DNA of 64,000 nt from Cheilinus undulatus (lineage: Eukaryota > Chordata > Actinopteri > Labriformes > Labridae), in the NCBI RefSeq assembly GCF_018320785.1, contig NC_054876.1, positions 5,051,405 to 5,115,404 of the forward strand, in the 5' to 3' direction. The number at the start of each line of letters is the position of its first letter. Positions within the stretch are counted from its first letter, which is position 1. The notes beneath the pieces were generated by a model that made no database searches, had not been told where the DNA came from, and was given only the letters and a program-made list of their open reading frames with translations. Shown here in pieces: positions 1-10,500 of this stretch. A program made the translations under genes and the position numbers.

Positions 1-554
1 CATTATCCATGTCTCATTTAGATCTTTGCTCTGTCTGTCCAAAGTACAAGTCAATCTGATCAAATCCCTTGGACTAGGACTAGCGGAGTCATGATGTAAG
101 CAAGCAGCAACAAGAGGCCGGTGCAGTGATGGTGGAAGACATTAGCGTGGATGCTGCTAAAGCATCAGTTTTATCAGAACTGCATGTACTGACATGTCTA
201 CAGCCGCCATGGTTCATGCTATGCAGTTCTCTATGGAGATTACGCCTTGGTAGGGGCGCAGCTTGGTTTGCGGTTACGTCACGCGTTTTGTTGCTCTGAT
301 TGGCCTGTAAAGATGTGACAGACAGAACGGTCATCTAATCACTCTCCGAGTTTTTTTTTCAAAGCCTCTGCCCTTTCCCAAACACTGTGTATGAGAAGTT
401 TTCCAGATGGACGTGTGAAACAAATCCATCTGGTGTGGCAGGTTAGTTAGGGGGTTAGCTATTGAGGAAACCGCCTTCATGTATGCTGTGCTATTGTGTT
501 GACCTCTCAAACTCTGTCATTGAATGTCTTTAAATCTGATATTTTTTTCTACAG
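1..554. other. Unassigned 5' flank of the NLR remnant
   Basis: I recognise no gene here. An open frame on the minus strand (89-334) has no recognisable domain and low-complexity composition, so I do not call it. The stretch ends in a T-rich tract and an AG (about 541-554) that looks like a splice acceptor for the exon that follows, so most of it is probably intron or upstream sequence of the NLR gene. Confidence 0.4.
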
Positions 555-690
555 AGGTCAGCTGGAAACATCAGAGTTCCTCAATGATCAGTCCAAGCAA
601 CATAAAACAGCAGAGAGGCATTTCTGAAGATCACAGAGAAATTCCTGAGGAGAATGGAGCAGGATGACCTGGCTGACCATCTGTGGAACC
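555..690 (+). pseudogene. NLRC3-like N-terminal exon remnant
   Basis: The stretch is bounded by a T-rich acceptor ending in CAG at 554 and a GTAGGT donor at 691. The frame from 615 reads EAFLKITEKFLRRMEQDDLA and then DHLWN. This matches the short helical segment that precedes the FISNA-NACHT exon in fish-specific NLR-C (NLRC3-like) receptors. These are cytosolic immune sensors with an N-terminal region, NACHT ATPase and leucine-rich repeats. Upstream in the same frame there is a TAA at 603-605, so the first half of the exon is disrupted or has shifted frame. It belongs with the NACHT exon at 2039-3081 and is separated from it by a Tc1-like insertion. The match is from memory of the family, not an alignment. 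Confidence 0.65.
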
Positions 691-820
691 GTAGGTTTTT
701 CAAAGTAAAATGGAAACTCAGATTGAAGGTGGTGGAAAGATTAAGTGGAGGTTTACATTTACACACTTTGCTTTAATATGAACATCTGATGAGATGTTTT
801 GGATGAAACTGATAGTGGAG

Positions 821-1990
821 TATACACTGCCCACCCAAAGTCACCACCTGGGTTTAACTTATCAGACAGGTAAGAATCTCCCATTGGATAACTACTGCAT
901 GGATGATGATATTTTTAGCTGGCAACAAGTTATTTGATTCTAACTGATGTGGTGAGTAGCTTCTGATTTCTTAAACATCCATGTCAGAAGACTCATCCTG
1001 TGGTCATGGAAAAGATATTAATCAGTTTCAGAAAGGTGAAATTGTTGGCATGCGTCAAGCAAAGAAAACATCTAAGGAGATTGCTGAAAGTACTAAAAAT
1101 GGGTTAAGAACTGTCCAATGCATTAAAACTGGAGGGAAAGTGGGGCACCATCGTCTAGGAAGAAATGTGGATGGAAAAAATCTTGAATAAACGTGATCAG
1201 CAATTGCTTAAATGTTTGGTGAAATCAAATTGTAAAAAAATAATAGAACTCTCGGCAATGTTCAATAGTAAAGGAAAGAGCATTTCCACATACACAATGT
1301 GAAAGGAACTCAAGGGATTGGGACTAAACAGCTGTGTAGCCTTAAGAAAACCACTTCTCAGTGAGGCAAATCACATAAAAAGGCTTCAGTTTGCTAGAGA
1401 GCATAAAGATTGGACTCTGGGGCAACGGAAGAAATTCATGTGGTCTGATGAGTCCAGATTTACCCTGTTCCAGAGTGATGGGCACATCAGGGTAAGAAGA
1501 CAGGTGGATGAAATGATACACCCATCATGCCTAGCGCCTACTGTACAAGCCTGTGGGGGCAGTGCTATCATCTGGGATTGCTGCAGTTGGTCTGGTCTAG
1601 GTTACTAGCCCAAAGAATGAGGTCAGCTGACTACCTGAATATACTGAATGACCAGGTATTCCATCAATGGATTTTTTTCTTCCCTGATGGCATGGGCATA
1701 TTCCAAGATGACAATGCCAGGATTCATCATGGATTGGCCACCAGAGTCCAGACCTTAACCCCATGGAGAATCTTTGGGATGTGCTGGAGAAGACTGCCCT
1801 GCGGTCTGACTCTCCCTTCATCAATACAAGAGCTTGGCAAAAAATTAATGCAAATCTAGACATAAAAAAATGTGACATTGCTGAAGCATATCGAAACTAT
1901 TCCACAGGGAATACATGCTGTAATCAAAGCTAAAGGTGGTCCAACAAAATATTGGAGTGCTTGACTTTCTTTTTGGACAGGTAGTGTATA
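821..1990 (+). mobile_element. Tc1-like DNA transposon, decayed
   Basis: The left end TATACACTGCCCACCCAAAG (821) and the right end, whose reverse complement is TATACACTACCTGTCCAAAA (ending 1990), form inverted terminal repeats bordered by TA, as expected for Tc1/mariner insertion. Inside are pieces of a plus-strand DDE transposase. An N-terminal helix-turn-helix segment lies at 981-1187. A segment with the WSDESRFTLF catalytic motif lies at 1318-1605. Later pieces include FQDDNARIH (about 1700-1730) and a [15 protein letters not shown] motif near 1760-1800 that is reached only by changing frame. Many stops and shifts make it non-autonomous. It sits in the intron between the two N-terminal exons of the NLR remnant, which dates it after that gene structure formed. 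Confidence 0.85.
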
Positions 1991-2038
1991 GTACAATAGG
2001 ACCCGCTCATTCACATCATGTGTTACATGTTCTTTCAG

Positions 2039-3081
2039 GAAATTCTGATTCAGTATGCCAACATGAACTCAAGTCTAACCTGAAGAAGTTGTTCCAGTGT
2101 GTGTTTGAGGGAATTGCTAAAGCAGGAAACCCAACCCTTCTGAATCAGATCTACACAGATCTCTATATCCCCGAGGGAGGGACTGGAGAGGTCAACGATG
2201 AACACGAGGTCAGACAGATTGAAGCAACATCCTGGAAACCATACAGACTGGAAACAACCATCAGACAGGAAGACATCTTTAAATCTCCACCTGGAGGAGA
2301 TGGACCAATCAGAAGAGTGATAACGAAGGGCGTGGCTGGCATTGGGAAAACAGTCTTAACTCAGAAGTACACTCTGGACTGGGCTGATGGCAAGGCCAAC
2401 CAGGACATCCAGTTCACATTTCCATTCACTTTCAGAGAGCTGAATGTGCTGAAAGAGAAAACATTTATCCTGATGGAGCTTTTTCATCAGTTCTTTCCTG
2501 AAACCAAAGAAGCAGGACTCTGCAGGTTTGAAGGGTTCCAGGTCTTGTTCATCTTTGACGGTCTGGACGAGTGTCGACTTCCTCTAGACTTCCACAAAAC
2601 TAAAATCCTGACTGATGTCACAAAGTCCACCTCCATGGATGTGTTGCTGACAAACCTCATCAGGGGAAACCTGCTTCCATCTGCTAGTCTCTGGATAACC
2701 ACACGACCTGCAACAGCCAATCAGATCCCTCCTGGGTGTGTTGACATGGTGACAGAGGTCAGAGGGTTCACTGACCCTCAGAAGGAGGAGTACTTCGGGA
2801 AGAGATTCAAAGATAAGGAGCAGGCCAACAGAATCACCTCCCACACCAGGAGATCCAGAAGCCTCCACATCATGTGCCACATCCCGGTCTTCTGCTGGAT
2901 CACTGCTACAGTTCTGGAGGATGTGCTGAAGACCAGAGAGGGAGGAGAGTTGCCCAAGACCCTGACTGAGATGTTCATCTACTTCCTGGTGGTTCAGACC
3001 AAAGTGAAGAGCATCAAGTATGATGGAGGAGCTGAGACAGACCCTAGCATTCAATGTCTTGAAGTGTTTTTTCATGTGTAA
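2039..3081 (+). pseudogene. NLRC3-like FISNA-NACHT exon, truncated
   Basis: An acceptor (ACATGTTCTTTCAG, ending near 2038) opens a frame that runs to a stop at 3079-3081. It starts with the FISNA segment SVCQHELKSNLKK and reads on through EGIAKAGNPTLLNQIYTDLY. The NACHT domain follows with Walker A GVAGIGKT (2329-2352) and Walker B LFIFDGLDE (2545-2571). The sensor-like ITTRPA and the helical GFTDPQKEEY and HIPVFCWI segments are also present. This is the central ATPase of fish-specific NLR-C receptors, which oligomerise on nucleotide binding. The usual exon continues past YDGGAETDP through the winged-helix region for several hundred more residues. Here it diverges abruptly into SIQCLEVFFHV and stops. 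The NACHT core reads clean, but the loss of the C-terminal half, the nonsense-mutated LRR exon at 3298 and the damaged upstream exon argue for a pseudogene. Confidence 0.85.
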
Positions 3082-3297
3082 GCTGTATGTCTTTGACTAT
3101 TGTCTCCTGTCTGCAGCATGGGTGAAGAGACCAAGACAAATGTCTCACTCTGTGGGACGATAAATTTTATATTATCTTAGGATGGGGTGTTTAAGACTCT
3201 AGGTACCATGAGCAGGCCTGGATTTTGGGAATGTAACACCTCAGTTCCAGATGTATAACTGAGCCTTTTTTATTTGTCTCTATTTCTCTGTTTGTAG

Positions 3298-3465
3298 TCT
3301 GTCTGGCTGTTTGGTCACAGAGAAAGGCTGTTCTTCTCTGGTCTAAGCTCTGAGAGTATCCTGTCAGACAGAGCTGGACCTGAGCGACAATCATCCAGGA
3401 GAACGAGGAGAGAAACTACTGTCTAATCTACGGGAGGATCCACACCGCAGACTGGAGAAACTGAG
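3298..3465 (+). pseudogene. NLR leucine-rich-repeat exon remnant
   Basis: A TTTGTAG acceptor (ending 3297) and a GAG|GTACAG donor (3466) bracket 168 bp, near the 174-bp LRR exons typical of fish NLR-C genes. The frame opens LSGCLVTEKGCSSLV and then hits TAA where the family has TCA (serine). Beyond it, ELDLSDNHPGERGEKLLSNL is readable in a shifted frame, so there is at least one small indel as well. It would have formed one ligand-sensing LRR unit. Only one such exon is visible, whereas intact genes carry several, so the LRR array has collapsed or been deleted. Confidence 0.75.
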
Positions 3466-4110
3466 GTACAGACAGAAAGACACGGAGGGATGAACTGGTG
3501 CTAGGTACTGAAGTTAGCTCTTAGCACTTTGGCTATTCAGGGCCCTTTATTTTCGTAGGATAGTGGATGGATGCAGTAGGAAACTGGGGGGGAGAGAGAT
3601 AGAGTGAAGAATGGCATGATAGAAAGAAGTCTATGTCTCTTATTCCATAAGCAGCTGCCTGAAGCCTTCATTATAATCTACAAAGTACAGACCAAGTCTT
3701 TACACATAAACCTTAGAGTGCTGCTTATGAGCGTCTGATCCTGTTTAGAAGTGGAGGGAAATTTTAACTTTACAGCCTCATTCAATGATGATACAGCAAA
3801 CACTGTCAAGCCTAGCTGTTTCTAACTGCTAACTAGCTTGGTGTCTTGTCATGTGGGAGTCAAGATTGGTGTTGCTGCAGTATTTTACTTGTTTTAATTC
3901 AGTGTGTACATTTCACGACTCATGTCAAACTCCAGATTTTCTGGTATTTGAAGGAACCCAAAATAATCAAGGATCTTTGCTTTTAATCTCACTGGCAGCT
4001 AAGAGATCAGAGCAGTGCAATGTGCTTTCCAATGTGACCACACCCCCATTCGGGGGAAGACAACACCTTCAGATTGAATAGGGGTAGGTTAGAAAATGTA
4101 ATTAACGATG
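3466..4110. other. Unassigned spacer
   Basis: I see no gene, structured repeat or RNA here. Short open frames are not supported by splice context or domain content. The sequence passes without a sharp boundary into diverged satellite copies near 4,110-4,150. Confidence 0.4.
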
Positions 4111-4770
4111 CAATTTAAAACTATTTGGCTTATCTGGCGCATTAAGAAGGAAATCTGATGGAAGATTTCAAAATGAAAGCTTTCTCAAAAATGCCATTTT
4201 CATTGTGATACAGCCCAACTTTAAAATGAAATAAATAGGAAAACAATAGCCCCACTTTAAATTGAAATATTTAGGAAACCCTCTGTTTCCATACACTTAT
4301 TCCACCTGAGAATGATAGTTGGTGACCCCACAATATATCTAGCACAGTAACAAGGCAATCTGATGAAAGATTTAAAAATAAAAGCTTTCTCAAATATACC
4401 ATTTTCATTGTGCAACTGCGTAACTTGAAAACGTATTAATTAGAAAATTAACTGCCCAACTGTAAATTGAAAAATTTAAGAAACCCCCTGTTACCACACA
4501 CTCATTCCACCTTAGGGTGATAGTTGGAGACCCCACAATATATCTGGTGCCATAAGAAGGTAATCTGATGTAAGATTTCAAAACAAAAACTTTCTGATAT
4601 GTGCCATTTTCATTGTATAACTGCCTAAGTCTAAAATGAATTAATTAAGACAAAAACTGCCCAACTGTAATTTGAAATATTTCAGAACCCCCTGTTACCA
4701 CACACTCATTCCATCTTAGAGTGACAGTTGGAAACCCCACAATATCTCTGGTGCCATAAGACATAAATCT
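4111..4770 (-). repeat. Diverged satellite copies, reverse orientation
   Basis: About three diverged units read as the reverse complement of the homogeneous array that follows. Landmarks are AATCTGATG starting at 4152, 4357 and 4562, a spacing of 205 bp. The shared block with ACCCCCTGTT and CACTCATTCCACCT recurs in each. These copies differ from one another far more than the copies to the right, so they look like the older edge of the satellite. Confidence 0.85.
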
Positions 4771-6202
4771 TTGAAATCTTCCATCAGATTGCCTTGGGAC
4801 TGTGCCAGAAATATAGTTTGGGTCTTCAACTACCACTGTGAGGTGGAATGAGTGTGTGGAAACAGGGGGTTTCTGAAATATTTCAATTTAAAGTTGGGCA
4901 TTTTTTGCCTTAGTATTTCAAGTTAGGCAGTTGAGTTATCAGTGTAGCATATTTGAGAAGGCTTTTATTTTGCAATCTTCCATCAGATTGCCTTGGGACT
5001 GTGCCAGAAATATAGTTTGGGTCTTCAACTACCACTGTGAGGTGGAATGAGTGTGTGAAAACAGGGGGTTTCTGAAATATTTCAATTTAAAGTTGGGCAT
5101 TTTTTGCCTTAGTATTTCAAGTTAGGCAGTTGAGTTATCAGTGTAGCATATTTGAGAAGGCTTTTATTTTGCAATCTTCCATCAGATTGCCTTGGGACTG
5201 TGCCAGAAATATAGTTTGGGTCTTCAACTACCACTGTGAGGTGGAATGAGTGTGTGAAAACAGGGGGTTTCTGAAATATTTCAATTTAAAGTTGGGCATT
5301 TTTTGCCTTAGTATTTCAAGTTAGGCAGTTATCACTGTAGCATATTTGAGAAGGCTTTTATTTTGCAATCTTCCATCAGATTGCCTTGGGACTGTGCCAG
5401 AAATATAGTTTGGGTCTTCAACTACCACTGTGAGGTGGAATGAGTGTGTGGAAACAGGGGGTTTCTGAAATATTTCAATTTAAAGTTGGGCATTTTTTGC
5501 CTTAGTATTTCAAGTTAGGCAGTTATCAGTGTAGCATATTTGAGAAGGCTTTTATTTTGCAATCTTCCATCAGATTGCCTTGGGACTGTGCCAGAAATAT
5601 AGTTTGGGTCTTCAACTACCACTGTGAGGTGGAATGAGTGTGTGAAAACAGGGGGTTTCTGAAATATTTCAATTTAAAGTTGGGCATTTTTTGCCTTAGT
5701 ATTTCAAGTTAGGCAGTTGAGTTATCAGTGTAGCATATTTCAGAAGGCTTTTATTTTGCAATCTTCCATCAGATTGCCTTGGGACTGTGCCAGAAATATA
5801 GTTTGGGTCTTCAACTACCACTGTGAGGTGGAATGAGTGTGTGGAAACAGGGGGTTTCTGAAATATTTCAATTTAAAGTTGGGCATTTTTTGCCTTAGTA
5901 TTTCAAGTTAGGCAGTTGAGTTATCAGTGTAGCATATTTGAGAAGGCTTTTATTTTGCAATCTTCCATCAGATTGCCTTGGGACTGTGCCAGAAATATAG
6001 TTTGGGTCTTCAACTACCACTGTGAGGTGGAATGAGTGTGTGAAAACAGGGGGTTTCTGAAATATTTCAATTTAAAGTTGGGCATTTTTTGCCTTAGTAT
6101 TTCAAGTTAGGCAGTTATCACTGTAGCATATTTGAGAAGGCTTTTATTTTGCAATCTTCCATCAGATTGCCTTGGGACTGTGCCAGAAATATAGTTTGGG
6201 TC
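4771..6202 (+). repeat. Tandem satellite array, 194/199-bp unit
   Basis: Near-identical tandem copies start (at CCATCAGATTGCC) at 4781, 4980, 5179, 5373, 5567, 5766, 5965 and 6159. The spacing is 199, 199, 194, 194, 199, 199 and 194 bp. The 5-bp difference is the presence or absence of GAGTT after GGCAGTT. Other differences between units are single bases, as expected for recent amplification or gene conversion. The array is cut off by the assembly gap at 6203, so the true copy number is unknown. Confidence 0.95.
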
Positions 6203-6302
6203 NNNNNNNNNNNNNNNNNNNNNNNNNNNNNNNNNNNNNNNNNNNNNNNNNNNNNNNNNNNNNNNNNNNNNNNNNNNNNNNNNNNNNNNNNNNNNNNNNN
6301 NN
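6203..6302. other. Assembly gap, 100 N
   Basis: There are exactly 100 N, the usual placeholder for a gap of unknown size. The left side is satellite and the right side is inside the repeat array of the coiled-coil gene. Both are arrays that short-read assemblies fail to cross, so the two sides need not be neighbours. Confidence 0.95.
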
Positions 6303-7510
6303 TCTTTGGATGGCCATGTCTGAGACAAGACCTGTCAGAACTTGCTTTTCTCTCTCTAACAGCTCCATGGAAGCTGCCATGATTTCTTGCTTTGCTGTTA
6401 GGTCTGAGAGCTTCTGCTCCAGGTCACTGTGAAGCCTTTGGAGATCTTGATTTTTCACTTGCAAACTGTCCATGTGTGTTTTCATGTCCACAGACATCTT
6501 GTCATTCAGCTTCTGCAGTTTGGCTCTCAGCAGTTTTGCTGATTCTGTTTGATCCAACAGTTCATCCTCTTTCCTTTTCAGCTCAGACCTTTGTACATCC
6601 ATTTCCTCTTTTGCATTGGCAAGCATTCCTTGCAGTTTTGACATACTGAACTTCATATGACTGAGACGTTCTCTCTTGTCCCTGATGTTGGTTGCCACAG
6701 CTTGAAATTCTTCTCTGGTCTTGTTGAGATCTGTCCTCAAATCTTCCAGTTCTTCCCTTTCTGACATTGCACTGTTCCAATGCATTTCCAGTTTCTCTTG
6801 CAGAGCTTGAATCTCAGCTTCCTTCTGCTCTTGTTCACTTTGTTTCAAGATGACTGACTTCATCATCTCTTCAAGTTGGTGTCTTTCTTCCTCAATCTTC
6901 TGTTTCTCTTCTTCCACAATGTCCTTTTGCTGCTGGATGTCACATCTCAACAGCTCCAAGTCCTGTCTCTCTTTGTTCAGCATCTGTCTGTCATGATCCA
7001 CATCCTCCCTGTCTTTCTTCAGCTCTGCCTTTAGTTGGTCAAGGTTGTGTTTTTCAGCTTCAACCTTTTGCTGCCAATGCTTTTCACTGTCTTCTCTTTG
7101 GATGGCCATGTCTGAGACAAGACCTGTCAGAACTTGCTTTTCTCTCTCTAACAGCTCCATGGAAGCTGCCATGATTTCTTGCTTTGCTGTTAGGTCTGAG
7201 AGCTTCTGCTCCAGGTCACTGTGAAGCCTTTGGAGATCTTGATTTTTCACTTGCAAGCTGTCCATGTGTGTTTTCATGTCCACAGACATCTTGTCATTCA
7301 GCTTCTGCAGTTTGGCTCTCAGCAGTTTTGCTGACTTCGTTTGATCCAACAGTTCATCCTCTTTCTTTTTCAGCTCAGACCTTTGTACATCCATTTCGTC
7401 TTTTGCATTGGCAAGCATTCCTTGCAGTTTTGACATGCTGAACTTCATCTGACTGAGACGTTCTCTCTCGTCCCTGATGTTGGTTGCCACAGCTTGAAAT
7501 TCTTCTCTGG
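6303..7510 (-). pseudogene. Coiled-coil gene, 3' continuation after frameshift
   Basis: This is the continuation of the giant coiled-coil exon, in a different frame from the upstream part because 55 bp are missing at 7510/7511. It holds one complete short repeat unit, from REEFQAVATNIRDERERLS to MHWNSAMSEREELEDLRTDL, and most of another. It then reaches the gap in MAIQR. No stop, 3' splice site or polyadenylation signal is seen before the N run. If the deletion is real, translation would end at 7445 in the old frame and this part would be untranslated. If it is an assembly error within the array, it is normal coding sequence. Confidence 0.8.
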
Positions 7511-10500
7511 GTTCCAATGCATTTCCAGTTTCTCTTGCAGAGCTTGAATCTCAGCTTCCTTCTGCTCTTGTTCACTTTGTTTTGAGATGATTGACTTCAT
7601 CATCTCTTCAAGTTGGTGTCTTTCTGTCTGAAGCTGAAGGCTCATGTCTCTCATGTGTGTTTTCTGTCTGTTTATCTCATCAACCAGACAGTCTGTGTCT
7701 TCTTTCATCTTCTGTATCTCAGCCTTTGACATGTGGATGGAGTCTTTTTCTTCCTCAATCTTCTGTTTCTCTTCTTCCACAATGTCCTTTTGCTGCTGGA
7801 TGTCACATCTCAACAGCTCCAAGTCCTGTCTCTCTTTGTTCAGCATCTGTCTGTCATGATCCAGATCCTCCCTGTCTTTCTTCAGCTCTGCCTTTAGTTG
7901 GTCAAGGTTGTGTTTTTCAGCTTCAACCTTTTGCTGCCAATGCTTTTCACTGTCTTCTCTTTGGATGGCCATGTCTGAGACAAGACCTGTCAGAACTTGC
8001 TTTTCTCTCTCTAACAGCTCCATGGAAGCTGCCATGATTTCTTGCTGTGCCGTTAGGTCTGAGAGCTTCTGCTCCAGGTCACTGTGAAGCCTTTGGAGAT
8101 CTTGATTTTTCACTTGCAAACTGTCCATGTGGTTCTTCAAGTCCACAGACATCTTGTCATTCAGCTTCTGAAGTTTGACTCTCAGCAGTTTTGCTGATTC
8201 TGTTTGATCCAACAGTTCATCCTCTTTCCTTTTCAGCTCAGACCTTTGTACATCCATTTCCTCTTTTGCATTGGCAAGCATTCCTTGCAGTTTTGACATA
8301 CTGAACTTCATCTGACTGAGACGTTCTCTCTCGTCCCTGATGTTGGTTGCCACAGCTTGAAATTCTTCTCTGGTCTTGTTGAGATCTGTCCTCAAATCTT
8401 CCAGTTCTTCCCTTTCTGACATTGCACTGTTCCAATGCATTTCCAGTTTCTCTTGCAGAGCTTGAATCTCAGCTTCCTTCTGCTCTTGTTCACTTTGTTT
8501 CAAGTTGACTGACTTCATCATCTCTTCAAGTTGGTGTCTTTCTATCTCAATCTTCTGTTTCTCTTCTTCCACAATGTCCTTTTGCTGCTGGATGTCACAT
8601 CTCAACAGCTCCAAGTCCTGTCTCTCTTTGTTCAGCATCTGTCTGTCATGATCCAGATCCTCCCTGTCTTTCTTCAGCTCTGCCTTTAGTTGGTCAAGGT
8701 TGTGTTTTTCAGCTTCAACCTTTTGCTGCCAGTGCTTTTCACTGTCTTCTCTTTGGATGGCCATGTCTGAGACAAGACCTGTCAGAACTTGCTTTTCTCT
8801 CTCTAACAGCTCCATGGAAGCTGCCATGATTTCTTGCTTTGCTGTTAGGTCTGAGAGCTTCTGCTCCAGGTCACTGTGAAGCCTTTGGAGATCTTGATTT
8901 TTCACTTGCAAGCTGTCCATGTGTGTTTTCATGTCCACGGACATCTTGTCATTCAGCTTCTGCAGTTTGGCTCTCAGCAGTTTTGCTGACTTCGTTTGAT
9001 CCAACAATTCATCCTCTTTCTTTTTCAGCTCAGACCTTTGTACATCCATTTCGTCTTTTGCATTGGCAAGCATTCCTTGCAGTTTTGACATGCTGAACTT
9101 CATCTGACTGAGACGTTCTCTCTCGTCCCTGATGTTGGTTGCCACAGCTTGAAATTCTTCTCTGGTCTTGTTGAGATCCGTCCTCAAATCTTCCAGTTCT
9201 TCCCTTTCTGACATTGCACTGTTCCAATGCATTTCCAGTTTCTCTTGCAGAGCTTGAATCTCAGTTTCCCTCTGCTCTTGTTCACTTTGTTTCAAGTTGA
9301 CTGACTTCATCATCTCTTCAAGTTGGTGTCTTTCTTCCTCAATCTTCTGTTTCTCTTCTTCCACAATGTCCTTTTGCTGCTGGATGTCACATCTCAACAG
9401 CTCCAAGTCCTGTCTCTCTTTGTTCAGCATCTGTCTGTCATGATCCACATCCTCCCTGTCTTTCTTCAGCTCTGCCTTTAGTTGGTCAAGGTTGTGTTTT
9501 TCAGCTTCAACCTTTTGCTGCCAATGCTTTTCACTGTCTTCTCTTTGGATGGCCATGTCTGAGACAAGACCTGTCAGAACTTGCTTTTCTCTCTCTAACA
9601 GCTCCATGGAAGCTGCCATGGTTCCTTGCTGTGCCGTTAGGTCTGAGAGCTTCTGCTCCAGGTCACTGTGAAGCCTTTGGAGATCTTGATTTTTCACTTG
9701 CAAACTGTCCATGTGTGTTTTCATGTCCACAGACATCTTGTTATTTAGCTTCTGCAGTTTGACTCTCAGCAGTTTTGCTGATTCTGTTTGATCCAACAGT
9801 TCATCCTCTTTCTTTTTCAGCTCAGACCTTTGTACATCCATTTCCTCTTTTGCATTGGCAAGCATTCCTTGCAGTTTTGACATGCTGAACTTCATCTGAC
9901 TGAGACGTTCTCTCTCGTCCCTGATGTTGGTTGCCACAGCTTGAAATTCTTCTCTGGTCTTGTTGAGATCTGTCCTCAAATCTTCCAGTTCTTCCCTTTC
10001 TGACATTGCACTGTTCCAATGCATTTCCAGTTTCTCTTGCAGAGCTTGAATCTCAGCTTCCTTCTGCTCTTGTTCACTTTGTTTTGAGATGATTGACTTC
10101 ATCATCTCATCCAGTTGCTGTCTTTCCGTCTGAAGCTGAAGGCTCATGTCTCTCATGTGTGTTTTCTGTCTGTTTATCTCATCAACCAGACAGTCTGTGT
10201 CTTCTTTCATCTTCTGTATCTCAGCCTTTGACATGTGGATGGAGTCTTTTTCTTCCTCAATCTTCTGTTTCTCTTCTTCCACAATGTCCTTTTGCTGCTG
10301 GATGTCACATCTCAACAGCTCCAAGTCCTGTCTCTCTTTGTTCAGCATCTGTCTGTCATGATCCAGATCCTCCCTGTCTTTCTTCAGCTCTGCCTTTAGT
10401 TGGTCAAGGTTGTGTTTTTCAGCTTCAACCTTTTGCTGCCAATGCTTTTCACTGTCTTCTCTTTGGATGGCCATGTCTGAGACAAGACCTGTCAGAACTT

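Noticed and set aside
89..334. 81-codon minus-strand frame upstream of the NLR remnant
   Set aside because: No domain, no splice support and low-complexity composition.
4781..6202. Regular array that might be taken for a CRISPR
   Set aside because: Units are 194-199 bp and identical throughout, with no unique spacers, in a eukaryotic genome. It is a satellite.
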